Below, one piece after another: positions 47,027 through 59,921 of a DNA stretch of 64,000 bases; positions within the stretch are counted from its first letter, which is position 1; every line of letters starts with the position of its first letter. The DNA is from Echinometra lucunter. Lineage: Eukaryota > Echinodermata > Echinoidea > Camarodonta > Echinometridae. Where the stretch lies: contig CM057157.1 of assembly GCA_029962745.1 (NCBI GenBank), forward strand, positions 4,811,678 to 4,875,677, in the 5' to 3' direction. The notes under the pieces were generated by a model that saw only the letters and a list, made by a program, of their open reading frames with translations, was not told the DNA's origin and ran no database searches. Made by a program: the position numbers and the translations under genes.

Positions 47027-49067
47027 AACTGCAACCATAATTGTTCAGAAAGCAGTAAATAACCAGCTCTGGACAATTCTGACAATTTTCCACAGAACAT
47101 ATACGGTAGTGTAATGTATACTGTATGCAGTGCTGCCACTCCCTTATTTTTTTTTCCTCAGAAAGCCATTAGGCTTATAGAAAAATTGACAAAAGGCAAT
47201 GTTGGTCACTCATGTACATGTACAATTATTGTATATCATGGTTCGTTTTGCTGAAACTGAAATGTGTAAACTCGGCAATGAGCAATATACATTACATATA
47301 CCATTTGCTGTATATCCCTTTTTATACAGTGAAATGCCGAATAGGAATTGTGTTAATAAGGAGCTTAGAATTATTTATACTACAAGGTACAAGTGTGGAT
47401 TTCAGGCAAAAGCGTGGGATGATTAACATTAAGTTGGTGCACGTGTACATGTAGGTGGGTTATTTTACACAAGGTTAATATCTTCATTAGATAAAGTGTA
47501 TTGTGGAAACTTTTCAAGGGGAATTTTTGTTGGGTTAGATCATCCATCTGACTTCATTAGTGACAACTTGTCTTGTTTATTAAGGAATTGGGTTTAGAAA
47601 GGTGGATACTAAATAATGAGGCATTGGAAATGTGTTGTTTTCTTCCAGTATATTTTATCTGATAGTATTTTTAAATGCCCCCAAAGTAAGGCATTAAAGT
47701 AAAGATTATTGTTGATATTGCATTACAAATTTTTTGATAATTCATAATTTTCCTTCTCTGTCATAACATACACATGTATGACTACATGCAGTGCCATGCA
47801 ATGCTGTTGTTGTGGACTGATCACAATAACTTGTTCAACCTGACAAGAAACTTATGCATTCTAAGAAAATATTGGCCTCTCTTTTTTTTTTTTCTTCCTT
47901 CACTCTTTCTGTCCTTGCGCAAATGGGGTTAAAACTCAAAGGGAAAATATCCGCATGTAGTGTTTGTTCTAAAGAAGACGGGTAAGCCCTGAGCAGAAGG
48001 GAAATTGAAATTAAAACAAAACACAAGAGACTCGTCTGAATCAACATTTGCCAAGCCAAGAAATAAAAGAATTATAAAACCTGAAACAAGATTGCTTTTA
48101 TTATGTTTATCCTTTAAAAGAATGGTGACAACATCTCGCCGCTCTTGGGCAATTCATAGATGAGAGCGGGTAGGCCGGGTCTGTTGGGACTCTCCGTTTC
48201 CATGGTAGGGAGAATTCATTTGATATACATGCATGCCTGAGTAGACATTGTGATTGGGAATTAGGAATTGTGAAGAAGGAGAGGAAAATAACTTTTGGGG
48301 CTAATCGGATGAAAGCTTTACCTCAGGAGGTTTGGGTTAGATGAGAATAAGCTGATTGGTGTCACCGATGCAGCGCCAGTATCATCATCTTTTCCTTTCT
48401 TCACAACAACAAGCTATGCTTCATCTTAGCAACAGGAGATGAGGAATAAGTGATCAGGAATACTGCTCTCCAATGACAAAAGTAAGCAACTGATATTTTT
48501 TTCAAAATAGACTTTTTCTTGATTTGGGATAGTTGTTTTCATGCTCAACATGATGATGAAGAAATTTAGGTCACATGACCCCCAATTTCCAAAATATAGA
48601 CATATCAGAAGGAATCAACTCCATGGATTTCCTCATAGAACAGTGACATTTTTTCTTCATTTATATGTACTTAGAAACTCATTCTATTTAGTTGCTTCTT
48701 TTGTCATTAGATGACAGAATGAATATCTCTCCGGATATTCCCTTAGTTCCGTTGATGGAATTGCATTTCAAGATCAATCAAGAAAAGTATTAACAGACTG
48801 AGATAAACTTCATAGAAATGCACTGGTCTGCTGGTTGATTTGTTTCGAAATCCTTGTTTGCTCAGAACTAACATTTAATACATGTAATGCAACTGAATGG
48901 ATTCATTTTTTTGATTCAAATTCATTATGTATTTGGTGAAAGTTAATCTGGATGTGAAATTTCTTCTTTTTTTTTTGGAGGGGGTCATTACCAGAACTAA
49001 AATTTAACTTTACAGGTGTAGTTTTTTGCTCAAAGAACATCTGTTGTTGTGAGATACCCTCTAAAAG

Positions 49068-49248
49068 CTAAAATGTTGAATCACCATTTAAAAAGGCCAA
49101 GGAGTGACTACATTTTCACAATGGTAGATCAACACTTTGAACATGCTGGATTCCATTATAGTATTGAATCCAGCATCACTAAAGTGTTAATCTGCCATTT
49201 TAAAAATGTAATCACTCCACCCTTTTAAATGGTGATTTAACATTTTAG
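49068..49248. mobile_element. Near-complete palindromic MITE, 181 bp
   Basis: CTAAAATGTTGAATCACCAT at the left and ATGGTGATTTAACATTTTAG at the right are inverted repeats. Pairing continues through GGAGTGACTACATTTT/AAAATGTAATCACTCC to the centre at about 49155, where TGCTGGATTC meets GAATCCAGCA. The whole element forms one hairpin. No coding capacity. Confidence 0.88.
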
Positions 49249-49393
49249 TTTTTATATTCATAATCCTGATTTTTGCAAAATGTTTGATGTGTTTTTCCTC
49301 ATTGATCAGTCTAAACAGTAGACTCTCCCCCTGAGATTATAGTTCCCTATTGATATACCCATTTTGTTTGGTCATTCCTTTGTGCTTTGTTTG

Positions 49394-49394
<1 letters not shown>

Positions 49395-49425
<31 letters not shown>

Positions 49426-49450
49426 AATGATGATAATGATAATAATAATG

Positions 49451-49503
<53 letters not shown>

Positions 49504-49676
49504 AATGATAATAATAATAATAATGATAATAATAATAATGATAATAATAGTAATGATAATAATAATAATAATGATAATAATAATGATAATAATAATAATG
49601 ATAATGATAATAATGATAATAATAATAATAATGATAATAATAATGATAATAATAATAATGATAATAATAATAATAA
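49395..49676 (+). repeat. AAT/GAT trinucleotide array
   Basis: About 280 bp of AAT with regularly scattered GAT triplets. All long frames over it (Ile, Asn, Leu, Tyr/His) are artefacts. Confidence 0.95.
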
Positions 49677-49959
49677 CAACTCTTATTACGGCGTTTGGGC
49701 AAATCCTTTTGTCTTGGCCTATTGTTCGGATTCGCCTTAACACAGGCTCTCCTGCCCGGTTGTGATGAAATGAACACATTCATTGGATTCGCCACATAGT
49801 AGGTTATAATGAATTAATAATAATGATAATAATAGTAATAATATATATTAATAATAAATATCTTATTTACCCACGGTAGCCACTTCAGTTTTATCAACTG
49901 CTCTACCAGCGGGCCCTGCATAACATAATACTGTATGTTATTATATGTATTACTCTCCT

Positions 49960-50098
49960 CCATTCTTGTATGCTGAGCATCTGACTAGAAGGCAGAAGGT
50001 CCCATTTTTTAAGTCTTTGGTTTGATTTGGCAGGGATTGAACCCACTACCTCCTGTTCATGAGACGGACACTCTATTCATTGAGCCAACATGTCCGGT
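49960..50098 (-). mobile_element. tRNA-like SINE head
   Basis: On the minus strand this reads TGTTGGCTCAATGAATAGAG (A box-like) and GGGTTCAATCCCTGCC (B box). The stems are broken, so it is not a tRNA gene. Probably a SINE fragment. Confidence 0.6.
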
Positions 50099-51794
50099 TA
50101 TACATGTACATGTATATCTGTTAAACATGTAAGCATGTGCTTGCCTGTAGGGATAGAAGCCTATGCTGTACATTAAGCAATAACTTTTGTTTTATATAAA
50201 GACCATTTATCTATTAAAAATCTGGAAATCAGTTTACACTATTTGCTTTCATACTGTACAGATCTAACCAAAGGTATAAAATGCAAGTCCTACATGTACA
50301 TGTTCATGTATTTCATTTTTCATCCCATCAATTTCCATCTAAATTTCGCTTATTATTTAACTTGTTTGACTTTATTAATTTCCTTGTCGTTATCATGGAA
50401 ACGTTGATGTAAAGCCCACCAGGGAACTTCACTCCCAGGGATCATTTGTACATTAGTATTATAGGGCATAGATTTCTAGCTTCAGATTTCCACCTGACGA
50501 TCATTCTCTTCATATCAGGCTGAAATGCAGAAGGACATTAACTGGTATTATTTGATATAAATTTCTAAACCCTTCTGCCTCTGAGCTGATGATAATGATG
50601 TATTAAGGCTGTCAAAATTTCCATCAAGGCAGCAAAATTCTATGAATAAATTTACTATCATTTTAGCGTTGTTTTTTCTTTCATCTAATCAATCTCTCTT
50701 AAAGACGTCTGTTGCTTTTAAGCTCCTTTCTTGGCTTTATGTTTCTTTGAATCAATCATCTCCAATCCTTGCCCTGAAAAAAGAGATTAAAAGAGAAATG
50801 AAAAGAATCAGTAATGTTTATGTACTGTATAATGCATTGCACCCTTGATGTTCACAAGGAGCCTCAAGGATAAAGGCATAAAGTTGCAATAAAAAACAAC
50901 AACAGATTATGATACAATTGTGTGGTTCTTATCTTCTAAACATGCATTTTAGTAAGAAATAAGACTTTTTCTTTTGTCCTTTATGGGGGAGGAGGGAATT
51001 TCATGGAATCACATTGCAGTTTCTTTGTTTTGGATTAATTACTACTTTAATAGTCCAGAATCATATTAAACAAACTTCTTACTTACGCACTACTTTCTGA
51101 GAAATACTACAAATGAAACTAAAATTTGTTCAAATTAGACATACTGTAATACACTACTCCTTTCTACGTTCTATGAAAAGATCAGCATGAGAGACATGTG
51201 GCAGAAAATCAGGATAATCCTGAAATTCTAAGGAATCGTGCATATTCTTGTTGCTTTTGTTCTGTATCACTGATGATATCTTAGAGAACTGAGAAATTTT
51301 CAAATGGAAAAGGTTTCAATATTTCCATCCTGGTAATAGCTGATTAAACCAATGCAAAATGAGACCTGACCTACAATGTATATGAATGTATTTTGTACCG
51401 GTAAGCGATTTTAATTTGAGCATCATAACAACATTTGTTAAAAAAAATAAATATGAAATAAAAAGGTAAGGAAAGAAAAAAAATAGGAGGTACTACTGTC
51501 AGAGCCACATATTTGGTTACTCGCAAACCTCAGAATGACTTGAAAATAGTTTATTGCTTTGTCTAACCATATACGCTACTTATCATTCATGAATGACAAG
51601 CAGCAATAAAACAAAACAAGGCCATTATGTGACTAAAATTACTCTTTTGAATATATTTCTGTGTGGTACAGAAAATTATACAATAGGTTGTGGGTCCTTT
51701 AAGTAGATATATAATCGAATATTCTCTTTAAAATCTTAGGTCACACCTGTACACAGTCATTATCATATTTCTTTTAAGTATTATGGAGATACTG

Positions 51795-51886
51795 TTAACC
51801 CTGTGAATACAAAGCCTGAGATCACTTGGGCTAGGGTGTATAGAAATACATGATATGCTGAAATTAAATCATGCTCAACGGGTTAA
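51795..51886. mobile_element. TTAA-flanked MITE, family 2, copy C
   Basis: TTAA and a decayed CCCTGTGAATAC at the left; ATCATGCTCAACGGG and TTAA at the right. It is 92 bp, matching copies A and B in length and in the right terminus. Confidence 0.75.
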
Positions 51887-53256
51887 GGCCTTCTGGTTTA
51901 CCCTTGGTCAAAGCTGTTATCCATCTTGGATTGAGGACAACATGTGCATTTATGACAGTTAAGGTCATTTTAATCATCAGCCAAACATATACTAGCCTTA
52001 GAAACAACAACAACAACATCAGAAGCATTGTCCTAGAGGTGCACTGCTTGTAGGTTGGTTATCCAGTTCAGTTAAAAATATTTACCTCGACTGTATTAGA
52101 AAAAAATACAAATACATATATATGGGCAGAATAAAAACAGGACGGAAGAAGAAAATATATTATATCTTTATGGAGGGAGCCAACAGGAATTGAAAATTGA
52201 AACTTTGGGTTTATTGGTTAACAAAAGTGGATATTAGATTTCATTTTTAATTTCATGAATCAAAGACAGAAAATGAAATAAATAGTGTACAAAAGCTATG
52301 GTACATTATTTTGCAGCAATATATTACAGCAAAGAGCATAAAATCTTATATATAGACATGTACATGTATGCATCTACATAGAAGGGAACAAAAATTTGTT
52401 TAACTGAAATACATGTACATGTAGGTATCTGTCTTTGAGGTAGTGTTTAAGATTACATTTAAGCAGTGATGGAGTTGAGGCCGGCAGTTCCGAGTCACGA
52501 GGCCGCTGGATATAAATTTCTCCCATAGACTTTGTACACGTGACTCGCACCGAGGCCAAGGCCAAGACCGGCATAATGTGGCCTCGACTCCATCCCTGCA
52601 CTTAAGATATAAGTGATGTACATGCCATTTTTTTTTTCTTCGTTATTACAATTTTTAATTTCCCTTTCCTTAGTTTGTAGTTGGTTATTACAGTGGAGTA
52701 TCCACAAAAGTTTGTGTGCGAAGAAGTATGTCATTCTCCTTTCATTAATTTATTTTTTTTAAAAAAAGATAGAGAATGATGTAGAAAAAAGAAAAAGTTA
52801 ATAACTAACATGACTAAAGAGAAGCAAAAGGAAAAGAGAAAGAAAGAGGAGAGCAGAATACAACAGGAAATCCTGTTATAGATGTATTTTATGTGTACAT
52901 GTATACATACGAACCTGTAAAATGCACCATCATGGAAAATTTCCATGACAAACATGGTCGTATGATTGATTGCATAGGAGACGTTCCCGATATACGTCTA
53001 GTAATTCATTCATTTATATCATCTTGATTAACAGCACCAATTTCTCATCAAAAGACCATTTTGTTTTGCCTTTCCTTATCCTGTATTTAACTCTACTTAA
53101 CGTAGAGAAAATGGTCATATTCAAGGAGGAAATAATTTTCTTGTTGATGATAAGTATGCGGGTTTGTGTGAAACTAATTTCCTCGGAAAAGTCTCTCTCC
53201 ATCCTTTTGAAGTTGTTTTTTTTTTTTACGGCACCTTTCTCCTAATTCGAGTTCAG

Positions 53257-53346
53257 ATATTGAGGTATCCCAAAGGGAGCCCCCTGTCTACACCTGAGAG
53301 ACATAGGAAACTTGTTTCCGAGAAACCTTCGAACTACTTTGAGCAG
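53257..53346 (+). CDS. Likely second coding exon of the SAM-like gene
   Basis: 90 nt, 30 codons, between a pyrimidine-rich acceptor (CTTTCTCCTAATTCGAGTTCAG region, ending 53256) and a GTTTGT donor (53347). It starts and ends in phase 0, which fits the phase-0 donor at 37521. The translation is protein-like, for example SPLSTPERHRKL and EKPSNYFEQ, with serine/proline and basic residues as in a phosphorylatable linker. The downstream exons must lie beyond it, partly or wholly outside the window. The linkage to 37186-37521 is inferred from strand and phase. Confidence 0.55.
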
Positions 53347-55366
53347 GTTTGTCAGGACGGTGTCTGAGAACCGGCAGGATTCGGTAACCTGGCATGATAC
53401 TACTTTATCTTTGAAAAAATAAATTAACTAAAATAAAAAAAAAATAAATCATAGTAAAATATATATAGAAAAAAAAAGAAGAGATGCCAATAGAACTTAT
53501 CCTTAAAATACCAAAGCTATTTAAAAGAAATAATAACAACAAAAATAAAGCTAACTTAGTTGGTGATAATAGTCAAGACTGACTGATCGCCATTCACCAC
53601 GAATCAACAACAACAACTGTGTGGAGCACCACTGAGTGTTTTTTATATCTTTTGATAAAACCTCCACAGTTAAGAGATAGCAAAAAAAGAGAGTGCATTT
53701 TTCATAAAATGTTAGTAATTTGGAAAAGTAAATATCTTCAAAGATCCATTTTGATAAGAGCTTAGTGGGAGAGAGTAAACAGTCTTTATCTTAGATTTCA
53801 GTTTGTAACAGCATTATATCATACAGGTTTGATAAACTGAGATTATTAAATAAAGGAGGAGAGTGACTGAGTGTGGGTTGTAAGAAAACTTTGTTATCAA
53901 GCGAATAGTTTTGTTCTGTAATTTGAAAACCCTGTCTGAATAATAATCAGGATAACGAGCCATATTCCTATTATAGAATGGTATATGTGGAAGAAACAAA
54001 GTATTAGAAATGAGAAGAGAAGGAGGTAAAACATTCCTTAATAGTAATGACATTATTCACAGCAGTCTGGTGGAGGTTTAATGCAGGTCAAAAGTAACTT
54101 AACATTTATTTTGTAAGCAGAGAAAGTAAACTACTTGTACTTGATTTGTGACATGTAATGCAGACTAACTATCTGGTAAATAAGATTTTTGTTTGGCTTC
54201 ATTTGTATCGTAGACAATGTACAGATTGTAGTTACAGCATAGCATACTCATAGTCATAGAGTAATGTATTCAGTCTTTGAACATATAAAGAAATTCATTT
54301 CCATTGGCAATTACAATCATATACATGTAATGTGGTTATTTCTAATAGCAATAGAACAATTATATGTATGTTTGAATACCAGTAAACGTAAACAATGGTA
54401 ATCTTTGCCCTCATCGAGTTGAGTCATACAATACATGAAGTGTGTAAACCATATTTGGATTACTTTGAAATCTACATGTATGTAAACTTATGCATATTCA
54501 GATTTTAAGCTCTTATTCAAAATGGTGTGACAAACTTGAAAATGTGTTATCAATTTCCCCAGGCCATGGCTCTGGCTTCTGTACATGTACAATGTAAGTA
54601 TGTTTGTATAACTGTCTGTTGCTAGCATTATAATTTTTTTTCTTTCTAAAATCTGAAGAATTTTTCTATTTTACATCCAGGTACATCTTTTGTAGTGAGA
54701 GCAAGTGAAGTTTAATATACTTTTTAAAAATTTTATGTTATTGTAGGGAGGAATATTATTATGATTCCTACTGCTGTTATGTTGAGAGCTTTAACATCTG
54801 CATTAAGATTTGAAATATCTTTACTAACATATCTAATTCATCATTTTAATGCTCATTGTTAGGTTAATATATTTTTCATTTCCATACATTTTATTCATGC
54901 TGCTTTTACATGTACATGCATTGTATATCCCTCACTGAATATCAGTTTACCTTATGTACATAATGAGAGGAGAGCTAGACTGATGGATGTCCTCGTCTTC
55001 CTGTCTCATCTTCTCTTAAAAAGCATCTCTCCATATTGACCCGTTTCCATGGCAACTGTGACAGGGATGTCTCATTGGAATTCGCCCTCCATACCAACTT
55101 TGTAAGTTGCCCTGCCTGTGAATAATCAGCAATATGCATGCAATGCGGCTGTAACCTGAGCAAGGGGGATTGGATGTTAGGTGCAATTTGTAGTCTAATG
55201 TCATATGACTGATAAGACAAGGCAGATTAGATGCTTGATCGCATCCTGGGAAATTGCATGTTAGTGGGAGATGAACGTTTGGTTACAGAAAAGAGGTATA
55301 TACAAAGTGACATATCTGTCTCTGTTTTTTTCTTGCATAATGGAAATTTTTAGAAGTGTTTTGCTG
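53347..55366 (+). other. Intronic AT-rich DNA
   Basis: No further coding exon was recognised. The segment at about 54990-55265 is less AT-rich and contains GCATGCAATGCGG and AATATGCATG words; it could be a regulatory element, but I cannot show conservation. Confidence 0.4.
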
Positions 55367-55658
55367 TAGAGGTGTTGTGGTCCAGTGGATAAGTCTCCGG
55401 ACTTTGAACCACAAGGTACGGGGTTCGAATCCCTGCTGCATCACTAATGTCCTTTGGCAAGACATTAATCTACATTTGCCACACTCGACCCAGGTGAGGT
55501 AAATGGGTACCTAGCAGGAATTAATTCCTTAAAATGCTTGTGCGCTGTACAAGGCTGCCAGGCTAAAGCCAGGGTAATAATATCCAAAGTCCTTTGGAAG
55601 CACATAGATAATAACGTGATATGCGCTACACAAGAACAGAATATTATTATTATTATTT
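55367..55658 (+). mobile_element. Full-length tRNA-headed SINE
   Basis: The head has A box GTGGTCCAGTGGATAAG and B box GGTTCGAATCCC, and the body has CACTAATGTCCTTTGGCAAG, AATGGGTACCTAGCAGG and GGCTGCCAGGCTAAAG. The tail is GCGCTACACAAGAAC followed by (ATT)n. Head and body match 21472 and the tail matches 42180, so all belong to one family. Confidence 0.85.
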
Positions 55659-56795
55659 TGTTTGCAGAGGATGTCACTTCAAAGATACTTATATATATAT
55701 ATATATATGTGGATGTTCTGAGCTAGAAGTGGAGATCCTGTCAGTTCGACATGGAGGGAAGAAACAAATTCTTCTTGTATTGGTATTCAGTGTTTTTACT
55801 GGAACCACTATTGTAAAAAAAAGTTTTGAAAATATGTGGGACATGTACATGTACATACATTCCCAAAGGGCAAATATGAAATTTTAACAAATAAGGAAAA
55901 CTTGGAATAAAATTTGGTGAACAGGTCCTCTTAGTTTTACTTGAATCAAAAGATGCCATGTGCCAGATATTTAATATTGCTTGATGTATTATGATGAATA
56001 TTTATGCAAATATATCAAAGAAATAAAACTAAAGGTTGTCTCTGCATGGTGCACTGCATTTTCATCTAGTTTTGCTCAAAACATAATTTGAAACATTATG
56101 CAAAACAGAAAAATCAGTGTGTACCCTCTGCCAAACTCTTCCTGTGTAAATGCTTACAGTTTTAGCTGATGTTATTACGCACCAGTAATTTGTATTCTGT
56201 ACTTATACTCATTATCTGCCAGCAATCAGAAGCAGGTTGTTTACTTTAGCTGCAAATATGATTATGTGAAGTATGGCTCTCATTACAGGTACATGATAAT
56301 TGACTTCTGGCATGATGTTTATCATTTTTTTTTTTTTTTTTTTTTGCATGAAGGAATGTACACATACATTTGTTTTGAATGATGGCATGTCATCACATTA
56401 TTTTGGGTTGGTCATTGATTAGTGGCTTATAAGACACAACAGAGGAAAGAAGAAAAAGAGGAGAGTCGAGATGCCGCTTATGATAATGCTCTATACATTG
56501 TCCTGTAATTCACTGTATGTTTGTCTTTGCAATCATTGGTATGCTGCCCTCTGTTGGTAAGGAAGGAACATTTTGCACTAAACTCAACCATGGTGGAAAA
56601 CTGTGACCTGTTGTTAGCTGGTAGACAGTTGGCCTTCCTCAATCCAATCCAGGAAAGAAAATGATCACTGCCCTCATGGGGTCCTGAATGGAAAATCAGT
56701 CCGAGAGTGAGCAGTTCTGCAAGATACATGATGTACAGTACACACATGCACAGAATGGTGCTGCTAGACTTACTGTATCTTTATCAATTTTTATG

Positions 56796-58165
56796 CCTCC
56801 GCCCACCGTAGATGGTTGCCGGAGGCATTATGTTTTCGGGTTGTCCGTCCGTCCGTCCGTCTGTCCGTCCGTCCCGTTTTCGTTCTCGCGATAACTTAAG
56901 AACCGTTTGACGGATCAACTTCAAACTTGGCTCATGATGCATATGGGAGGGACAATGATCTGATTAAATTTTGGAGTCTCAAGGTCAAAGGTCAAGGTCA
57001 TAGAGGTAATAATACACATAAAAATGGCTCGTTCTCGCGATAACTTAAAGGCATTGGCTAACTTTGTGAGCAGCTGATTTAAAAAATTCTCAAACTAAGA
57101 TGAAACATGTGTATGAGTACTTGTATTTATACTCAAAAACCCTGAAACCAACCATAATTTGGAAGGAAAAGCTGTAAGTTAGACGCAAACCGCGATTTTA
57201 TTAGCTTTCGTCTCGAGAGACACTGAACTAAGAGGACCGTTTGCGCGAATTCAAAAATACCGTTACTTGCCTTCCGCCGCGTGATACGTCAATACACACA
57301 GTGCGGTCCGTTGAGTCATGTGCGCATGCGCACTCCTTACGTTGGGTCTATGCAACCGACCCTCGTATATTTTTCAAACATTGGTTCACATTTCTTATAT
57401 TTAAAAATACTTCCCGTTGATATTATGCTCTGAAACTTTCACACTGGTATTTTTACACTATAACCCTAATGTTTATCCCATTTTTAAGTAACAAAATGAG
57501 ATTTTTTAAAAATCATAACAATGTTAGCCAATGCCTTTAAGAACCATTTGACAGATTGGCTTCAAACTTGGCTCATGTATGCACATGGAAGGGCAATGAT
57601 CTGATTGGATTTTGGGGTCACAAGGTCAAAGGTCAAAGATCATAGAGTTCATTATGTACATAGAAATGGTTCGTTTTCACCATAACTCAACAACCATTTG
57701 ACCGATCAACCTCAAACTTGGCACATGTATGCATATGGGAGGGACAATGATCTGATTAGATTTTGGGGTCTCAAGGTCAAAGGTCAAAGGTCATAGAGGT
57801 CATTATGTACATAGAAATGGTTCGTTCTTGTGATAACTCAGTAACCATTTGACTGATCAACTTCAAACTTGGCTCATGTATGCATATGGGAAGGACAATG
57901 ATCTGATTAGATTTTGTGGTTCAAGGTCAAAGGTCAAAGATCATAGAGGTCATTATATACATGAAACTTGCTTGTTCTTGCGATAAATCAACCACTCTGT
58001 GACAGTTCACCAAACTTGGCTCATGTATGCATATGGAAAGGGAAATGCTCTCATTAGATTTGGGGGTCACAAGGTCACAAGGTCAAGGTCAAAGATGTCA
58101 TTGTATAAATGAAAATAAATCAGCATGAAGTGCCATATTTTTCTGATTTGGTAATGGTGGAGGCA
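56796..58165 (+). mobile_element. Tandem-repeat element with GCCTCC/GGAGGC termini
   Basis: The left end TATGCCTCCGCCCACCGTA and right end TAATGGTGGAGGCATA are inverted repeats. A (GTCC)n stretch follows the left end (56846-56873). Then come about five units of roughly 145 bp. Each has GATAACTnAAnAACCnTTTG, CTTCAAACTTGGCTCATG, GATCTGATTAGATTTTG and an AGGTCAAAGGTCAA block that resembles tandem nuclear-receptor half sites. The second unit is interrupted by a separate insertion (57049-57536). Just outside the right end is the palindrome CGACCACGCGTGGTCG. Noncoding. Confidence 0.8.
57049..57536. mobile_element. 488-bp TTAA-flanked element nested in a tandem-repeat unit
   Basis: AGGCATTGGCTAAC at the left and GTTAGCCAATGCCT at the right form a perfect 14-bp terminal inverted repeat, flanked by TTAA (57045-57048 and 57537-57540). 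Removing it restores GATAAC-TTAA-GAACC, exactly the sequence seen in the neighbouring unit at about 56888. The target duplication is thus proven within the window. The interior contains the palindrome GTGCGCATGCGCAC. There is no transposase. TTAA duplication is known for the piggyBac and Kolobok superfamilies; which one applies is open. Confidence 0.92.
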
Positions 58166-59921
58166 TAAAGTTCGACCACGCGTGGTCGAAGATTCATCTA
58201 GTTTTTTCTGGGTTATTGATGAATGAATAAATTAGATTTATTTCCTGTGTTGGGGGGAAATGTGTCTTTCAGTAATTTCTTGGCACAGGTATTGTGTCAT
58301 ATGAGAGGATAATTTCTTTTTTTTTTTTATAAAAGAGATTCATGATAACAAAATTAAAGAAGAGCTGCTTGACAATGATATCTGTTGTCGATGAAAAAAA
58401 AAATAATGGTTTACCTTCCATCCTCTGTCAGAGTTTCCTCAAACTTTCTTTGATCTTTCTACTTTTTTCATTTTGCTGATCTTATTTCAAACAACTTAAT
58501 GTAGACTGAATGCATAATACATGCACATTGTACACAGACAGTGATGATCTTCAGTTTTGTCTCTTTTTTTGTAGTCTAGCCTTGGTGAATTAAACAAATG
58601 GACTTGACAAATCTGCATAAAATAGATGAAAATGGATAAAAAGGATATGCATATCCGGCCATGTGCAATATGCAGTCAGAGGAAAATCTAAGCCGGAAAG
58701 ATTCCTAACCCATGAAAAGCTTTTTGGTCAAAGCATGAAGTATTACGTCTTGTGAATAGGCTTACAATTTTCTCTTTTATGCACATCCTCTCTTTATGCC
58801 CAATCCTGGAGTCAAGGCTAAGCATCTATTCATGTTCAGTTCAGCTTTCATCAGTGGGACAAAGCAAGTATTGATCTATCTTCCCTTAAGAAGTTGTATA
58901 CCCTTTTTCGTGAGCTGGAAACCTTAAATCCTCATGATGAGAATCGTTCAAGATTGATGCTGTCTTTTATAGCAGAAGATGAAAATATGCTTATCCATGC
59001 GAACCATATCATTTCAGACTTCATTCCATGTCTAATATCTTATTTCAACTTTAATTTTTATTGTTAAACTAGTATTTTGGGTTACAGTGTATATGTATCC
59101 TCCTTAAACTTAATGTTCATTTCTTACATACATGTACAGTGCTCAGATGATGTCTGCATGTACATTCAAGGTACAACTAGATTTTTAAAAATACTACCTA
59201 AAAAATCAACCAAAGAGTTGTGGGGAGGGGGATAATGTAAATGTATGTGATAATATTGTAGATTTCCTGGGAAATTGTTCCTGTAGTAATGATGATATCT
59301 ATGAATTCAAGTTCAGTCTTTATTGTAAATTGAATAGAAAGCTGGTACTGTAATTTAAGAGAGAGAGAAAAAAAGACAAATTTACTCCCAAATTAGGGTG
59401 AGTGGGAAAAAAGAAATGGAACCTGTCTTTAAAGAATTTTGTTTATAAATTACATGTAGAATGAAATAGACCCTTTTTTTTGCTTTCTGTATGACTAAAT
59501 AGATAATAATAAAAAAAAAAACCCTGCTGCATTTCTAGGAAAGAATTGTGGAAAAATGGGTTATCATATTTCCTCTTTGAACAGGTAAACACCCAGTGGT
59601 TTCAAATATTGAAATTTGTATTATTTGTTTAAATGAGATGTTGTACATGTGCAGAGTATTTGATAGCTGAAATCTAAGTTAAGCTTTTGAAGTTTTGATT
59701 TTGAAAATTACTCAGGCAGTTTTCCCCAAATGAACATGTAATGAAATTGACAGTGGCACAAATAAACAAGAAGAAATAATCCCTTATTTCATTAATGAAT
59801 CATATTAGATTTGTTCATTTGTCCAATGAAAGGGGAAAATGTCCTCAAAAGTAGAAAACGTTTGGTACAGGCACTTACATACATGTACATGTAGGTCATT
59901 AATGAAGCAAGCTGGACTTCT
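58166..59921 (+). other. Intronic or intergenic DNA without recognised exon
   Basis: No coding exon was recognised. GGATATGCATATCC (58644-58657) is a 14-bp palindrome containing an octamer-like ATGCATAT word. Confidence 0.4.

Larger units (their letters stand above)
37522..53256 (+). other. Large intron of the SAM-like gene (15.7 kb)
   Basis: Spans donor GTTAGT (37522) to acceptor TTCGAGTTCAG (ending 53256). I saw no convincing coding exon inside. It is filled with MITEs, SINEs, a GA microsatellite, an AAT/GAT array and many TACATGTACATGTA words. Alternative exons cannot be excluded. Confidence 0.5.
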
